Shown piece after piece: positions 7,452 through 16,318 of a DNA stretch of 23,348 bases (positions within the stretch are counted from its first letter, which is position 1; every line of letters starts with the position of its first letter). A model generated the notes under the pieces. That model searched no databases, was not told the origin of the DNA, and worked only from the letters and a program-made list of their open reading frames with translations. A program made the translations under genes and the position numbers. Source of the DNA: Nitrospirota bacterium (lineage in GTDB: Bacteria; Nitrospirota_A; Leptospirillia; Leptospirillales; Leptospirillaceae); assembly GCA_027335985.1 (NCBI GenBank), contig DAHWGX010000048.1, forward strand, positions 1 through 23,348, read 5' to 3'.

Positions 7452-8956
7452 TTCTGTCCACGTCTTCCGGGGATTTTCTTTCGGAGATGAAACGCCACAG
7501 ACTTGTTCCCGTTGTGGGAGAGGCCTTGTCCGATTTCCTGACGCCTCCTGGCGTCTATTCCGCCCTTCCGGCCGCCTCTCCGAGATTTCTTCTCGAGAGT
7601 GCGACGGGAGGCGACCGCTGGGGGCGATATTCCTTCGTGGGATCGGGGGTTCATTTCTCTTTCAGGGGGACCCTCAAAGACGGGGTGACAGTCCAGACCT
7701 TCCGGGAAGGGAGGCTCATATCATCGGCACGGCACGAAGGAGATCTCCTCGACGGGTTTTCACGTGCGATGGCTTCCCTGGATGCCTTTGTCGACAATAG
7801 ATTCCCCGTCTTTGCCCAGGGAGCGATCGGATACTTTTCCTACGACATGGTCCGGTGCTTCGAGGATTTGCCTCATACCCTCCCGCCCGCCGATGATTTC
7901 CCGGATCTGGACTTTGTCATTCCCGACATCATGGTCATTTTCGATCATGCCCTTCAAAAAATAAGGATCATGACCTGGATCGACCGTCAGGATGGCGACC
8001 CGGTCCGTCTCTATGAAGAGGCGCGGGTGCGTCTCCAGACATTCTGGGAATCACTTTCCCTGTCACGACCCCTTCCGAAGCCGGCTTTTTCGGAAAAGAA
8101 GGGGCGCTTTGCCCTCCGGGAGATTCCGGATGCGGAACGGTTCAAGCAGGCCGTTGATAGGGCAAAGGAGCACATCAGGGCCGGAGATATTTTTCAGGTC
8201 GTTCTCTCCCGCCGCTTCGAATTCGACTGGGAAGGCTCTCCCCTGACCCTGTATCGCGTACTTCGGTCCATCAACCCCTCCCCCTATCTCTATCTTATCG
8301 AGAATGGTAATTTTTCCTTGGTTGGATCTTCTCCGGAGCTGTTTGTGAGGGTCACCGGGAAAACCGTTGACCTCAGACCCATTGCGGGAACGGTACGCAG
8401 ATCGGGAGATCCGGAGGAAGATGCACGGCGTTCCCAGGTGCTGCTGGCCGATCCGAAGGAGCGTGCCGAACACGTCATGCTGGTCGACCTGGGACGCAAC
8501 GACGTTGGCCGCATCTCCGGAAAAGGAGGCGTGAAGGTCAGCGAAATGATGGTTCTCGAACATTACTCCCATGTCACACACATCGTGAGCCATGTGACGG
8601 GAGAGCTTGCCGAGGGGAAGACGGGATACGATGTCATTAGAGCGGCACATCCCGCAGGAACTCTTTCGGGTGCCCCAAAAATCCGGGCTATGGAAATCAT
8701 AGAGGAGCTGGAGACGATTCGTCGGGGACCTTATGCCGGGTGCGTTGGAGTTATTTCCTTTTCGGGTGATGTGGATCTTGCGATCGCCATTCGGTCGGTG
8801 TTCATTTCGGGTTCCAGGGGATTTTTTCAGGCGGGGGCCGGGATCGTCGCAGATAGCGATCCGGAACGCGAGAATCAGGAGATCCTGGCCAAGGCCCAGG
8901 CAATGCTCCGGGCATTGGAAATCACCCATGGAAGTGAGGGATCATGGCTTTTTTGA
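7448..8956 (+). CDS. trpE: Anthranilate synthase component I
   Basis: Converts chorismate and ammonia or glutamine nitrogen to anthranilate, the first committed step of tryptophan synthesis, together with the TrpG amidotransferase encoded next. Of 502 residues, LLES (48-51) is the tryptophan feedback-binding motif, so allosteric inhibition is expected. Chorismate-binding signatures are present: PSPYLYLIE, RPIAGTVRR, VDLGRNDVGRI, HPAGTLSGAPKIRAME and GAGIVADSDPERENQE. The start is GTG 7448 behind a run of eight G; it overlaps the activator stop as GTGA. ATG 7487 is a shorter alternative that would remove the usual N-terminal helix. No Trp-rich leader peptide or attenuator precedes it, because the upstream DNA is coding. 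It overlaps trpG by 13 bases. Confidence 0.96.
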   Translation: MILSTSSGDFLSEMKRHRLVPVVGEALSDFLTPPGVYSALPAASPRFLLESATGGDRWGRYSFVGSGVHFSFRGTLKDGVTVQTFREGRLISSARHEGDLLDGFSRAMASLDAFVDNRFPVFAQGAIGYFSYDMVRCFEDLPHTLPPADDFPDLDFVIPDIMVIFDHALQKIRIMTWIDRQDGDPVRLYEEARVRLQTFWESLSLSRPLPKPAFSEKKGRFALREIPDAERFKQAVDRAKEHIRAGDIFQVVLSRRFEFDWEGSPLTLYRVLRSINPSPYLYLIENGNFSLVGSSPELFVRVTGKTVDLRPIAGTVRRSGDPEEDARRSQVLLADPKERAEHVMLVDLGRNDVGRISGKGGVKVSEMMVLEHYSHVTHIVSHVTGELAEGKTGYDVIRAAHPAGTLSGAPKIRAMEIIEELETIRRGPYAGCVGVISFSGDVDLAIAIRSVFISGSRGFFQAGAGIVADSDPERENQEILAKAQAMLRALEITHGSEGSWLF

Positions 8957-9549
8957 TGATCGACAACTATGACTCCTTCACATACAACCTCGTCCAGTAT
9001 TTCTGGGAACTCGGAGTCGAGATGGAGGTCTTTCGGAACGATCGGATCCGGCTCTCCGAAATCGATGTGTCGAATCTCGAAGGAATCGTTCTTTCTCCCG
9101 GCCCTGGAACGCCAGCGGATTCCGGAATCTGCCCGGATATCGTACGGGAACTGGCCCCCAAAATTCCGATTCTGGGAGTGTGTCTGGGGCACCAGACGAT
9201 CGGGGAGGTCTTCGGTGGATCTGTCGTGCGCGCCCCTCGACTCATGCACGGCAAGACTTCCCCGGTCCTGCATGATGGCTCCGATCTCTTTGCGGGAATA
9301 CCAAGTCCTTTCGAGGCGACGCGCTATCATTCCCTGATCGTCCTCGAGAGCACCCTCCCGGCGGAGGTCGAGGTCACGGCCAGAACGGATGAGGGGGAGG
9401 TCATGGCATTGGCCCATCGTCTCTATCCGACACGCGGGGTCCAGTTCCATCCGGAATCGATCCTGACACTCCATGGAAAGACTCTCCTCGCAAACTTCAT
9501 CACTATCGCCCGTTCCTTCAAGGCGATGGGGACAGGACTTGCGGAATGA
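8944..9549 (+). CDS. trpG: Anthranilate synthase component II, glutamine amidotransferase
   Basis: Class I glutamine amidotransferase that supplies ammonia to TrpE; in many bacteria the same protein also serves PabB in folate synthesis. The full 201-residue length is normal. The catalytic triad is visible: C80 in GVCLGHQ, H169 and E171 in QFHPES. The oxyanion segment SPGPGTP (51-57) and the N-terminus MIDNYDSFTYNLVQY are family hallmarks. Its start ATG 8944 is preceded by GAGGG and lies inside the trpE 3' end. folC is farther down the same run, so a dual TrpG/PabA role is plausible; no pabB is seen here. Confidence 0.95.
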   Translation: MAFLMIDNYDSFTYNLVQYFWELGVEMEVFRNDRIRLSEIDVSNLEGIVLSPGPGTPADSGICPDIVRELAPKIPILGVCLGHQTIGEVFGGSVVRAPRLMHGKTSPVLHDGSDLFAGIPSPFEATRYHSLIVLESTLPAEVEVTARTDEGEVMALAHRLYPTRGVQFHPESILTLHGKTLLANFITIARSFKAMGTGLAE

Positions 9550-10556
9550 AACCCCGTGACGCCCTCCTGGCCCTCGTCGACGGGAAATCCCTGTCACGCG
9601 AAGAGATGGCCGGAATCATGGGGGAGGTGATGGACGGGAAGGTGTCGGACGCCCTTCTGGCCGGAATCACGGTTGCCCTCCTTTCCAAAAAGGAGACGCC
9701 GGACGAGATTTCCGGGGCAGTGGATGCCCTTCTGGCACGACAATGTCCCTTTCCGGTAAGCGGAGATGATGCGGTCGATGTCTGTGGAACGGGAGGCGAC
9801 CGGTCGGGCACAGTGAATCTGTCAACGGCGGTTTCCTTTGTGCTGGCGGGAGGGGGTGTCAAGGTCATCAAGCATGGCAATCGGGCCATTTCAAGCCGTG
9901 CCGGCTCGGCTGATGTCCTCGAGGCCCTGGGACTCCGTGTTGATATGACCCCCGATCAGGCGGCCCTTCTCTACCGGGAGACCGGTCTGACTTTTCTTTT
10001 TGCGCCCCTCTACCATCCTGCCCTTCGGGTTGTCGCCAATGTGCGCCGGGAGCTTGGAATTCGGACATTCTTCAATCTTCTTGGTCCACTGGCAAATCCG
10101 GCACGGGTTCGCAGGCAGGTCGTCGGAGTCTACGACCCGGAACGTCTGAGCATAGTAGTGGATGTTTTGTCCCGGACTGGAAGCCGGGATGTCCTCGCGT
10201 TGTTTGGAGACGGTCTCGACGAAGTCAATCTTGCATCGACGACCAAAATGCTTCATTTTTCTTCTGGAAAGATGACCATGAGCGAGGTGACGGCAAAGGA
10301 TTTCGGGCTTGCGCCCTCCCCATTGTCCGATGCCCTCGGGGGAGACAGGGACAGGAACGCCCTTCTGATCAACCGTGTTCTAAACGGGGATCCCTGTCCC
10401 CTCAGGAATTGGGTCCTCGCGGGGGCCGCACCGGGATTCCTTGTCGCAGGAAAAGTGACGACCTTGCGGGATGGTGTGGAGGCGGCGAGAAATTCGATCG
10501 ATTCCGGCTCGGCCCTGACTGTCTTGCGGCGGTGGAAGGAACTCTGCGCCACATGA
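9546..10556 (+). CDS. trpD: Anthranilate phosphoribosyltransferase
   Basis: Transfers the phosphoribosyl group from PRPP to anthranilate. The 336-residue length is typical. The PRPP-binding glycine loop appears as DVCGTGGDRSGTVNLST (about 78-94), followed by KHGNRAISSRAGSADVLEALG, and later FLFAPLYHPALR, RTFFNLLGPLANPA and LFGDGLDEVNL, all family signatures. The start ATG 9546 overlaps the trpG stop as ATGA, with AGGA upstream. It is separate from trpG, unlike the TrpGD fusions of enterobacteria. Confidence 0.95.
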   Translation: MKPRDALLALVDGKSLSREEMAGIMGEVMDGKVSDALLAGITVALLSKKETPDEISGAVDALLARQCPFPVSGDDAVDVCGTGGDRSGTVNLSTAVSFVLAGGGVKVIKHGNRAISSRAGSADVLEALGLRVDMTPDQAALLYRETGLTFLFAPLYHPALRVVANVRRELGIRTFFNLLGPLANPARVRRQVVGVYDPERLSIVVDVLSRTGSRDVLALFGDGLDEVNLASTTKMLHFSSGKMTMSEVTAKDFGLAPSPLSDALGGDRDRNALLINRVLNGDPCPLRNWVLAGAAPGFLVAGKVTTLRDGVEAARNSIDSGSALTVLRRWKELCAT

Positions 10557-11350
10557 CGCTTCTGGAGCGGATCGTCGAGGAAAAACGACAGGAAGTGGCA
10601 TTGGCCTCCAGGAAACGGCCGCTTTCCCTCCTCGAAAAAGAGGTGGCCCGGGCACCCTCCGTCCGCCGGTTTGCTTTAAATTCTCCGACAATATCCGGAC
10701 GGCCCAGAATCATTGCTGAAATGAAAAGAAAAAGCCCATCGAGAGGACTCATCAGGGACCACTACGATCCCGAGGATCTGGCGGAGAAATACAGAAATGG
10801 GGGCGCTTCCGCCCTTTCCATTCTGACCGATGGCCCGTTTTTCGGGGGAGATCTCGGGGATCTCACCCGGGTCAGGAATACCCCTGCGGGAGAATCTCTT
10901 CCTCTCCTCAGGAAGGATTTCATCCTGGAACCCTATCAGATATGGGAGAGCCGGTGTGCGGGGGCGGACATCATCCTCCTTATCGTCAGGATCCTGACGC
11001 AGGAAGAGCTCCGGAATCTGCTCGCCATGACCAGCGAGCTATCCATGACGGCTCTGGTAGAGACCCATACGGAGAATGAGGTGGAAAGGGCCCTCGAAGC
11101 CGGATCTTGTCTCATCGGAGTCAACCATCGCGATCTCGACACCCTGACGATCGATCTCGACCGGGGGGCCCGTCTCACCCGGATGATTCCCGGGAATGTC
11201 GACAAGGTTGCCGAAAGCGGGCTCAAAACCAACGCAGACTTCCGGCGCATGGGCGATCTTGGATTTTCAGCGGTTCTCGTGGGGGAAAGCTTCCTTTCCT
11301 CCCCCGACCCCCAGAAGGCGCTCGAGGAATTCTGTGGGTCTCTGGATTAA
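10553..11350 (+). CDS. trpC: Indole-3-glycerol phosphate synthase
   Basis: Closes the indole ring from CdRP, releasing CO2 and water. It is a TIM barrel of 265 residues when started at ATG 10553, which overlaps the trpD stop as ATGA; the frame is open farther upstream but inside trpD. Catalytic positions are visible: E56 and K58 in IIAEMKRKSPSRG, K121 in LLRKDFILEPYQI, E170 in ALVETHTENEV, N191 in IGVNHRDL and the serine of VAESGLK. His follows Asn in GVNHRDL, where Asn is usual (NNRDL); this is a mild variant. It overlaps trpF by 17 bases. Confidence 0.95.
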   Translation: MTLLERIVEEKRQEVALASRKRPLSLLEKEVARAPSVRRFALNSPTISGRPRIIAEMKRKSPSRGLIRDHYDPEDLAEKYRNGGASALSILTDGPFFGGDLGDLTRVRNTPAGESLPLLRKDFILEPYQIWESRCAGADIILLIVRILTQEELRNLLAMTSELSMTALVETHTENEVERALEAGSCLIGVNHRDLDTLTIDLDRGARLTRMIPGNVDKVAESGLKTNADFRRMGDLGFSAVLVGESFLSSPDPQKALEEFCGSLD

Positions 11351-11975
11351 GATATGCGGGATCACAAATCCCGCCGATGCCCGATTTGTCGCCCTCGCAG
11401 GAGCGAATGCCATCGGCCTGATCTTTTCTGAGAAGTCTCCGCGGTTCGTGACCACCGCGTCTGCCAGTTCCATCTGTTCAGCCTTGCCATCTTCCATAGA
11501 AAAGGTGGGGGTGTTTGTCCTTCCGGAATGGGAACGGATCGGGGCGATTCTGGAGGAGGTTCCTCTCGATGTGATTCAATGGCATGGGGGGCCTTTGGGG
11601 CCTGAAGGCTATGAAAGGCTCTCCCGTTTTGGACTGCCATGGATCCATGCCGTCCGCTGGACAGGGAGGGACCCTCTTCCCTGCCCTCCTTCTGCCCGCA
11701 GTCTTCTTGTGGAAGGACATTCGGAAAAGGCACCGGGTGGAACAGGACAGCCGTGGGATTACAAACGTCTGTCCTATGCGGATTTCTCCCTGCCGCTGAT
11801 TTTATCGGGAGGGCTCTCCCCGGAAGTGGTGGGGGAGGTACTGGAAAACTTGGGGAATCTCCGTCTGTCTGGAGTCGATGTTTCATCCGGGGTCGAAAAG
11901 GGGCCAGGAATAAAGGATGAAGGGAAGGTCATGAATTTTGTCCGTAATGTCCGGGAATGGGAGAGAAAGAAATGA
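11334..11975 (+). CDS. trpF: Phosphoribosylanthranilate isomerase
   Basis: Isomerises PRA to CdRP by an Amadori rearrangement. It has 213 residues from GTG 11334, chosen because GAGGA lies five bases before it and KICGIT then falls at residues 6-11, as in the family. The base catalyst C8 is present. GGTG (135-138), [10 protein letters not shown] and [16 protein letters not shown] match the phosphate-binding end of the barrel. The general acid is normally Asp in a LLLDA-type strand; here the strand reads SLLVEGHS, with Glu127 in that place. The gene overlaps trpC by 17 bases and trpB by an ATGA. Confidence 0.93.
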   Translation: MGLWIKICGITNPADARFVALAGANAIGLIFSEKSPRFVTTASASSICSALPSSIEKVGVFVLPEWERIGAILEEVPLDVIQWHGGPLGPEGYERLSRFGLPWIHAVRWTGRDPLPCPPSARSLLVEGHSEKAPGGTGQPWDYKRLSYADFSLPLILSGGLSPEVVGEVLENLGNLRLSGVDVSSGVEKGPGIKDEGKVMNFVRNVREWERKK

Positions 11976-13219
11976 AGGGAGAGGGGGCGAATACTTTGCC
12001 GAAGCGCAGGGGAACGCCAGCTCTTCCTGACATGCGGGGATATTATGGGGAGTTCGGGGGACGATTCGTTTCCGAAACCCTGATGTCGGCATTGATCGAA
12101 CTGGAGAGCTCTTTTCGGAAGGCTTGGCGGGATTCGACCTTTCGGAGAGAACTTCGGGACACGCTAGCAGAATACTCAGGAAGGCCGACACCCTTGTATT
12201 TTGCCGAATCCCTCACGCGAAAAACGGGGGGGGCGGAGATCTGGCTCAAGCGGGAAGACCTGAACCACACCGGGGCCCACAAGATCACCAATGCAGTTGG
12301 CCAGGCCCTCCTGGCGAGGCGCATGGGAAAGGTTCGATTGATCGCGGAAACTGGTGCCGGGCAACATGGGGTTGCGACAGCCACGGTGGCCGCCCGTCTT
12401 GGCTTCGAAAGCCGGATCTACATGGGTTCTGAGGATGTGAGACGACAGTCGTTGAATGTTTTTCGCATGAAACTGCTCGGCTCCGAGGTCTGCCCGGTGG
12501 ATCTCGGTGGTAAAACATTGAAGGATGCCATCAGTGAAGCCCTGAGGGACTGGTCCCGGACGGTCCGAAACACCCACTATCTTCTGGGAACAGCCTTTGG
12601 GCCCCATCCGTTTCCCCTGATCGTCCGCTCTTTTCAGTCTGTCATCGGGCAGGAAGTCCGTCGACAGATCCTGTCACTGAAAGGAAAACTGCCAGATGCC
12701 CTGGTGGCCTGTGTCGGCGGGGGGAGTAATGCGATAGGGCTTTTCCATCCGTTCATCAGGGAAGACTCGGTTCGAATGTTCGGAGTGGAGGCGGGTGGTC
12801 GCTCAATCTCGCCGGGCGAGCATGCCGCCCGCTTCGCCGGCGGATCCGTTGGTGTTCTCCAGGGAACCCGTACCTATGTCCTTCAGAACCCGGACGGCCA
12901 GATAGAAAATACCCATTCCGTATCGGCAGGTCTCGATTATTCGGCGGTCGGTCCTGAACTTGCCTATTATAGGGACTCGGGCCGCGTCATCTTTGACTGG
13001 ATCGGGGATGAGGACGCGCTCGACGCTTTCCAGGAGCTCTCCCGCCAGGAAGGAATTATCCCGGCGCTCGAGAGCTCCCACGCCATCGCCTACGGTGTTC
13101 GCCTAGCTCGTTCCATGTCTCGTGACCAGACGGTTGTCATCAACCTGTCCGGACGTGGAGACAAGGATGTGATGGAGGTCTCCAGAATCCTGTCGATGAA
13201 AGAAGGGGATAAGCCATGA
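11972..13219 (+). CDS. trpB: Tryptophan synthase beta subunit
   Basis: PLP enzyme that joins indole and serine to form tryptophan in an alpha2beta2 complex with TrpA. It has 415 residues from ATG 11972, which overlaps the trpF stop; ATG 11957 would add five residues. K104 in [14 protein letters not shown] is the Schiff-base lysine. [17 protein letters not shown], the GGGSNAIG phosphate cradle and the C-terminal NLSGRGDKD are present. The N-terminal [16 protein letters not shown] marks it as the standard TrpB1 type that works with TrpA. Confidence 0.96.
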   Translation: MKGEGANTLPKRRGTPALPDMRGYYGEFGGRFVSETLMSALIELESSFRKAWRDSTFRRELRDTLAEYSGRPTPLYFAESLTRKTGGAEIWLKREDLNHTGAHKITNAVGQALLARRMGKVRLIAETGAGQHGVATATVAARLGFESRIYMGSEDVRRQSLNVFRMKLLGSEVCPVDLGGKTLKDAISEALRDWSRTVRNTHYLLGTAFGPHPFPLIVRSFQSVIGQEVRRQILSLKGKLPDALVACVGGGSNAIGLFHPFIREDSVRMFGVEAGGRSISPGEHAARFAGGSVGVLQGTRTYVLQNPDGQIENTHSVSAGLDYSAVGPELAYYRDSGRVIFDWIGDEDALDAFQELSRQEGIIPALESSHAIAYGVRLARSMSRDQTVVINLSGRGDKDVMEVSRILSMKEGDKP

Positions 13220-14007
13220 CGGTCAATAAAAAATCCCCATCACGATGGAAACGTGGTACCTCCCCATCCCCTCTCATTCCCTACATTGTCGCCGGAGACC
13301 CTGACCTCGAGACCACCGCGACCTATCTCGAAATGGCGGCAAAAAAAGGGGTCTTTGCCGTTGAGCTCGGGATCCCGTTCTCGGATCCAACAGCCGATGG
13401 ACCGGTGATCCAGGCAGCCTCCCAGCGGGCCCTTCGCCATGAAACCGCTCTGGAAAGCATTTTGGGGTGGTTGTCGGGAATCCCCCGGGACAAACTTCCC
13501 GATCTCTATCTGATGACGTACTTCAACCTTTTTCATCATATGGGGGTGGAACGATTCTGCAGGGAGGCCCAGTGGTCAGGCCGGATCGCCGGCGTTGTCA
13601 TCCCGGATCTTTCGTATGAAGATGGAGCCCTTTATCGTCCCGTGTTCAGGACCTACGGGATCAATGTCGTGGGCTTCGTCTCCCCGACCACGCCTCTTGA
13701 ACGGGCCCGGAGAATTGTCAGGGAATCCCGCGGATTTGTGTATTATGTCGGTCTGATGGGGACGACGGGAAGCGCTCTGACCCTTAACGATGATACACGC
13801 CGGATGGTCGCGAATCTTCGTCAATGGAGCCGTATTCCGGTATGTGTCGGATTTGGAATCTCGTCCGGCGAAATGGCAGAGGAGATCCTCGAGTTTGCCG
13901 ATGGTGTGATTGTCGGCAGCAGACTGGTCCAGGATGAAAGCGATCCCGAAAGGTGGAAAAAAACCTTCGGGGAGTTTTTGAGTGCTGCTGGAAAGGGCAG
14001 GAAATGA
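13216..14007 (+). CDS. trpA: Tryptophan synthase alpha subunit
   Basis: Splits indole-3-glycerol phosphate to indole and glyceraldehyde 3-phosphate, feeding indole to TrpB through the shared tunnel. It has 263 residues. Catalytic E50 and D61 appear in [47 protein letters not shown] and [15 protein letters not shown] complete the barrel, with IVGSRLVQ at the phosphate site. Some loops depart from the common form: [15 protein letters not shown] replaces the usual MxYxNP-type segment, and GLMGTTG replaces SVTGVTG. ATG 13216 overlaps the trpB stop as ATGA, with AAGGGG upstream. Confidence 0.95.
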   Translation: MTVNKKSPSRWKRGTSPSPLIPYIVAGDPDLETTATYLEMAAKKGVFAVELGIPFSDPTADGPVIQAASQRALRHETALESILGWLSGIPRDKLPDLYLMTYFNLFHHMGVERFCREAQWSGRIAGVVIPDLSYEDGALYRPVFRTYGINVVGFVSPTTPLERARRIVRESRGFVYYVGLMGTTGSALTLNDDTRRMVANLRQWSRIPVCVGFGISSGEMAEEILEFADGVIVGSRLVQDESDPERWKKTFGEFLSAAGKGRK

Positions 14008-14936
14008 AAGAAAAAAAGCGAACTGGCTGGCTAGAGAAAAGGGAAGAGGATGGCAAATCGTCCGGATCTCTCCCTCTGGATGCTCCTGAGACTGAAAAGA
14101 AGGTGAGGATTCCGGAGGGGCTCTGGATCAAGTGCAACCACTGCCGGCAGATCATTTACCGAAAAGAGGTGGAGCGCGGCGGAAAGGTCTGCCCGAAGTG
14201 CAACTACCACTTTCCCATAACTTTAGCCGAACGTCTTGAGCAAATGGTGGATCCGGGAACCTTTGAGGAGTTCGCGGCAGATGTCGTCTCCTCCGACCCG
14301 CTCCATTTTTCGGACAGTCAACGCTATGTAGAACGGTTGCGGTCGGCACAGAAAAAAACCGGTTTGGAAGATGCCATTCGGGTCGGAGAATGCAGGATCA
14401 TGGACATGCCTGCGGTGTTGGGCGTGTTTTCATTCCACTTCATGGGCGGCTCCATGGGCTCGGTCGTTGGAGAAAAGGTTGTTCGGGCCGCAGACAGGGC
14501 TCTCGAAAAGAAACTTCCACTCCTGTTGGTGACCGCTTCAGGGGGCGCCCGGATGCAAGAAGGAATTTTTTCCCTGATGCAGATGGCGAGAACCTCATCG
14601 GCCATCGGCCGTCTGAAGAAAGCCGGCCTCCCTTATCTGACGGTCCTTACCGATCCGACCTTCGGAGGTGTGACCGCGAGTTTTGCGATGCTGGGGGATG
14701 TCATCATCGCCGAGCCACGTGCCTTGATCGGCTTTGCCGGGCCCCGTGTCATCGAGCAAACGATCCGGCAGCAGCTTCCTGAGGGATTTCAAAGAGCCGA
14801 GTTCCTACTCGAACATGGATTTGTCGATATGATCGTGGAGAGAAAGAAGCTCAAGGAAACCTTGGCGCAGATTCTTTGCCATCTTGGCTCCGGTCGCAGG
14901 ACGGACGCTTCGTGCCAGGGGAGCCAGGCGGGTTGA
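14004..14936 (+). CDS. accD: Acetyl-CoA carboxylase carboxyltransferase subunit beta
   Basis: The zinc-binding half of the carboxyltransferase that makes malonyl-CoA for fatty acid synthesis, working with AccA, which is not in this window. It has 310 residues from ATG 14004, which overlaps the trpA stop as ATGA. The zinc ribbon is C44-x2-C47-x15-C63-x2-C66. The crotonase-like core shows VLGVFSFHFMGGSMGSVVGEK, TASGGARMQEGIFSLMQMA, LTDPTFGGVTASFAMLGD and FAGPRVIEQTIRQQLPEGFQ. The trpA-accD-folC order is also known in other bacteria. Confidence 0.96.
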   Translation: MKEKKRTGWLEKREEDGKSSGSLPLDAPETEKKVRIPEGLWIKCNHCRQIIYRKEVERGGKVCPKCNYHFPITLAERLEQMVDPGTFEEFAADVVSSDPLHFSDSQRYVERLRSAQKKTGLEDAIRVGECRIMDMPAVLGVFSFHFMGGSMGSVVGEKVVRAADRALEKKLPLLLVTASGGARMQEGIFSLMQMARTSSAIGRLKKAGLPYLTVLTDPTFGGVTASFAMLGDVIIAEPRALIGFAGPRVIEQTIRQQLPEGFQRAEFLLEHGFVDMIVERKKLKETLAQILCHLGSGRRTDASCQGSQAG

Positions 14937-16318
14937 ATTCCCTTTCCGCCGCGGATATTCTCGCACGTCTGGGGCGACTCGGAATTCATCCCGGTCTGGA
15001 CCGAATGTACCGTGCTCTGGATTTGCTGGGACATCCGGAAAAAGGGCCGGCGACTTTCCAGATCGTTGGGACAAACGGAAAAGGGTCGACGGCGGCTGCC
15101 ATCGATGCGATCCTTCTTTCGGCCGGTTATCGGACCGGACGATATACCTCACCCCATCTTTCCGATGTGCGGGAAAGAATACTGATTTCAGGAGAACGGC
15201 TGCCGGCGCCCCTGTTTGAAGACCTTGTCAGGGATGTCGATTCCCTATGCCGCAGTCATCAGCTCACTCTGACATTTTTTGAGTTTCTGACAGTGGTCGC
15301 GTTTCGGGCGTTTTCCCTGACCCGGTGCGAGGTCCTTGTTCTTGAGGCAGGTCTGGGAGGTCGTTGGGATGCAACGACCTCTTCGAGTCCGCTGCTGACG
15401 GTTCTGACCCAGGTGGGTCTGGATCATGAAGAGATTCTGGGAAAAGGGATCGAAAGGATTTTTGAAGAAAAGGTGGCTGTCGGCAGGGACGGAAAGCCTT
15501 TTGTGGCGATGCTTCACGATTCTTCGTTGAGAGAAAAATTTCTCGCCCACTCTCGCGATAAAGGTTTCATCCCTGTTCTGAACGGAAGAGACTTTGACGG
15601 AGTTTGGGCCTCCCCTGACAACCGCAGCGGGGATCCCCGCCCACTCAATTATCGGGGAAGATGGGGAAACCGGGAGATTGCATCCACCTTGTCCGCGACC
15701 TATCAGATAGACAATCTGTCGAGCGCCATTGCGGCATTGGAATGGAGCCCTCTTCCCGTTCCACACCATTCTTTCAGAGAAGGCCTTCTGACCCTGGAAA
15801 ATCCGGGACGGCTCGAAACGGTCCTGAAAACTCCACGAGTTTTGCTTGACGGAGCCCACAATCCACCGGCTGTTCAGGCGCTATGTCAGTCTCTCCGGGA
15901 TCGATTCGGCCCTTCCGGGGAGTTCGGGTTTTTTCTTGCGATCCATTCGGTCAAGGACTGGAATGAAATGATCCGGATCCTCGCGCCGGAAGGAAAGGCA
16001 TTTTTTTTTACGGATTCGCCGAATCGCGGGGTGTCCCCTCTACCATTGGATGGCGACTGGGTCGCTCCCTCTCAAATGGTTCAGGCTCTTAAGAGCATGG
16101 ATCGGTTCGTACCCGGGTTCTGTGAGATAAGGGAAGGGGAGCGAGACACTCTTCTAGGAGAGGCCATGGAATGGGCGATGGCCAAAGGGAATCGCGTCCT
16201 TGTCGTAACCGGATCGCTTTACCTTGTCGGAGCTGTCCGCCCCTTTTTCAAACCCTCGTCCGAGCCCCCGTTTTTTTCACCGAACGAACGGGATCTGCCG
16301 GGAACGATCCTCTCTTGA
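14933..16318 (+). CDS. folC: Bifunctional dihydrofolate synthase / folylpolyglutamate synthase
   Basis: ATP-dependent ligase that adds glutamate to dihydropteroate and then to folates. It has 461 residues from TTG 14933. The Mur-ligase-type P loop is at GTNGKGST (46-53), followed by YTSPHLSDVRERI, LEAGLGGRWDATT, TQVGLDHEEILG, NPGRLETV and LLDGAHNPPA, all FolC hallmarks. The TTG overlaps the accD stop as TTGA and has GGGGAG upstream. In-frame GTG 14912 and ATG 14876 are alternatives that would run back into accD. Its product and the possible PabA role of TrpG link it to folate metabolism. Confidence 0.93.
   Translation: MNSLSAADILARLGRLGIHPGLDRMYRALDLLGHPEKGPATFQIVGTNGKGSTAAAIDAILLSAGYRTGRYTSPHLSDVRERILISGERLPAPLFEDLVRDVDSLCRSHQLTLTFFEFLTVVAFRAFSLTRCEVLVLEAGLGGRWDATTSSSPLLTVLTQVGLDHEEILGKGIERIFEEKVAVGRDGKPFVAMLHDSSLREKFLAHSRDKGFIPVLNGRDFDGVWASPDNRSGDPRPLNYRGRWGNREIASTLSATYQIDNLSSAIAALEWSPLPVPHHSFREGLLTLENPGRLETVLKTPRVLLDGAHNPPAVQALCQSLRDRFGPSGEFGFFLAIHSVKDWNEMIRILAPEGKAFFFTDSPNRGVSPLPLDGDWVAPSQMVQALKSMDRFVPGFCEIREGERDTLLGEAMEWAMAKGNRVLVVTGSLYLVGAVRPFFKPSSEPPFFSPNERDLPGTILS

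Noticed and set aside
8063..8929. A 288-codon minus-strand open frame inside trpE.
   Set aside because: It is antisense to highly conserved TrpE motifs and shows no recognisable protein features.
14862..14885. A sequence resembling a sigma54 -24/-12 promoter (TGGCGC then TTTGC) near the accD end.
   Set aside because: The GG and GC elements are 12 bases apart rather than 10, so it would not fit sigma54 spacing.
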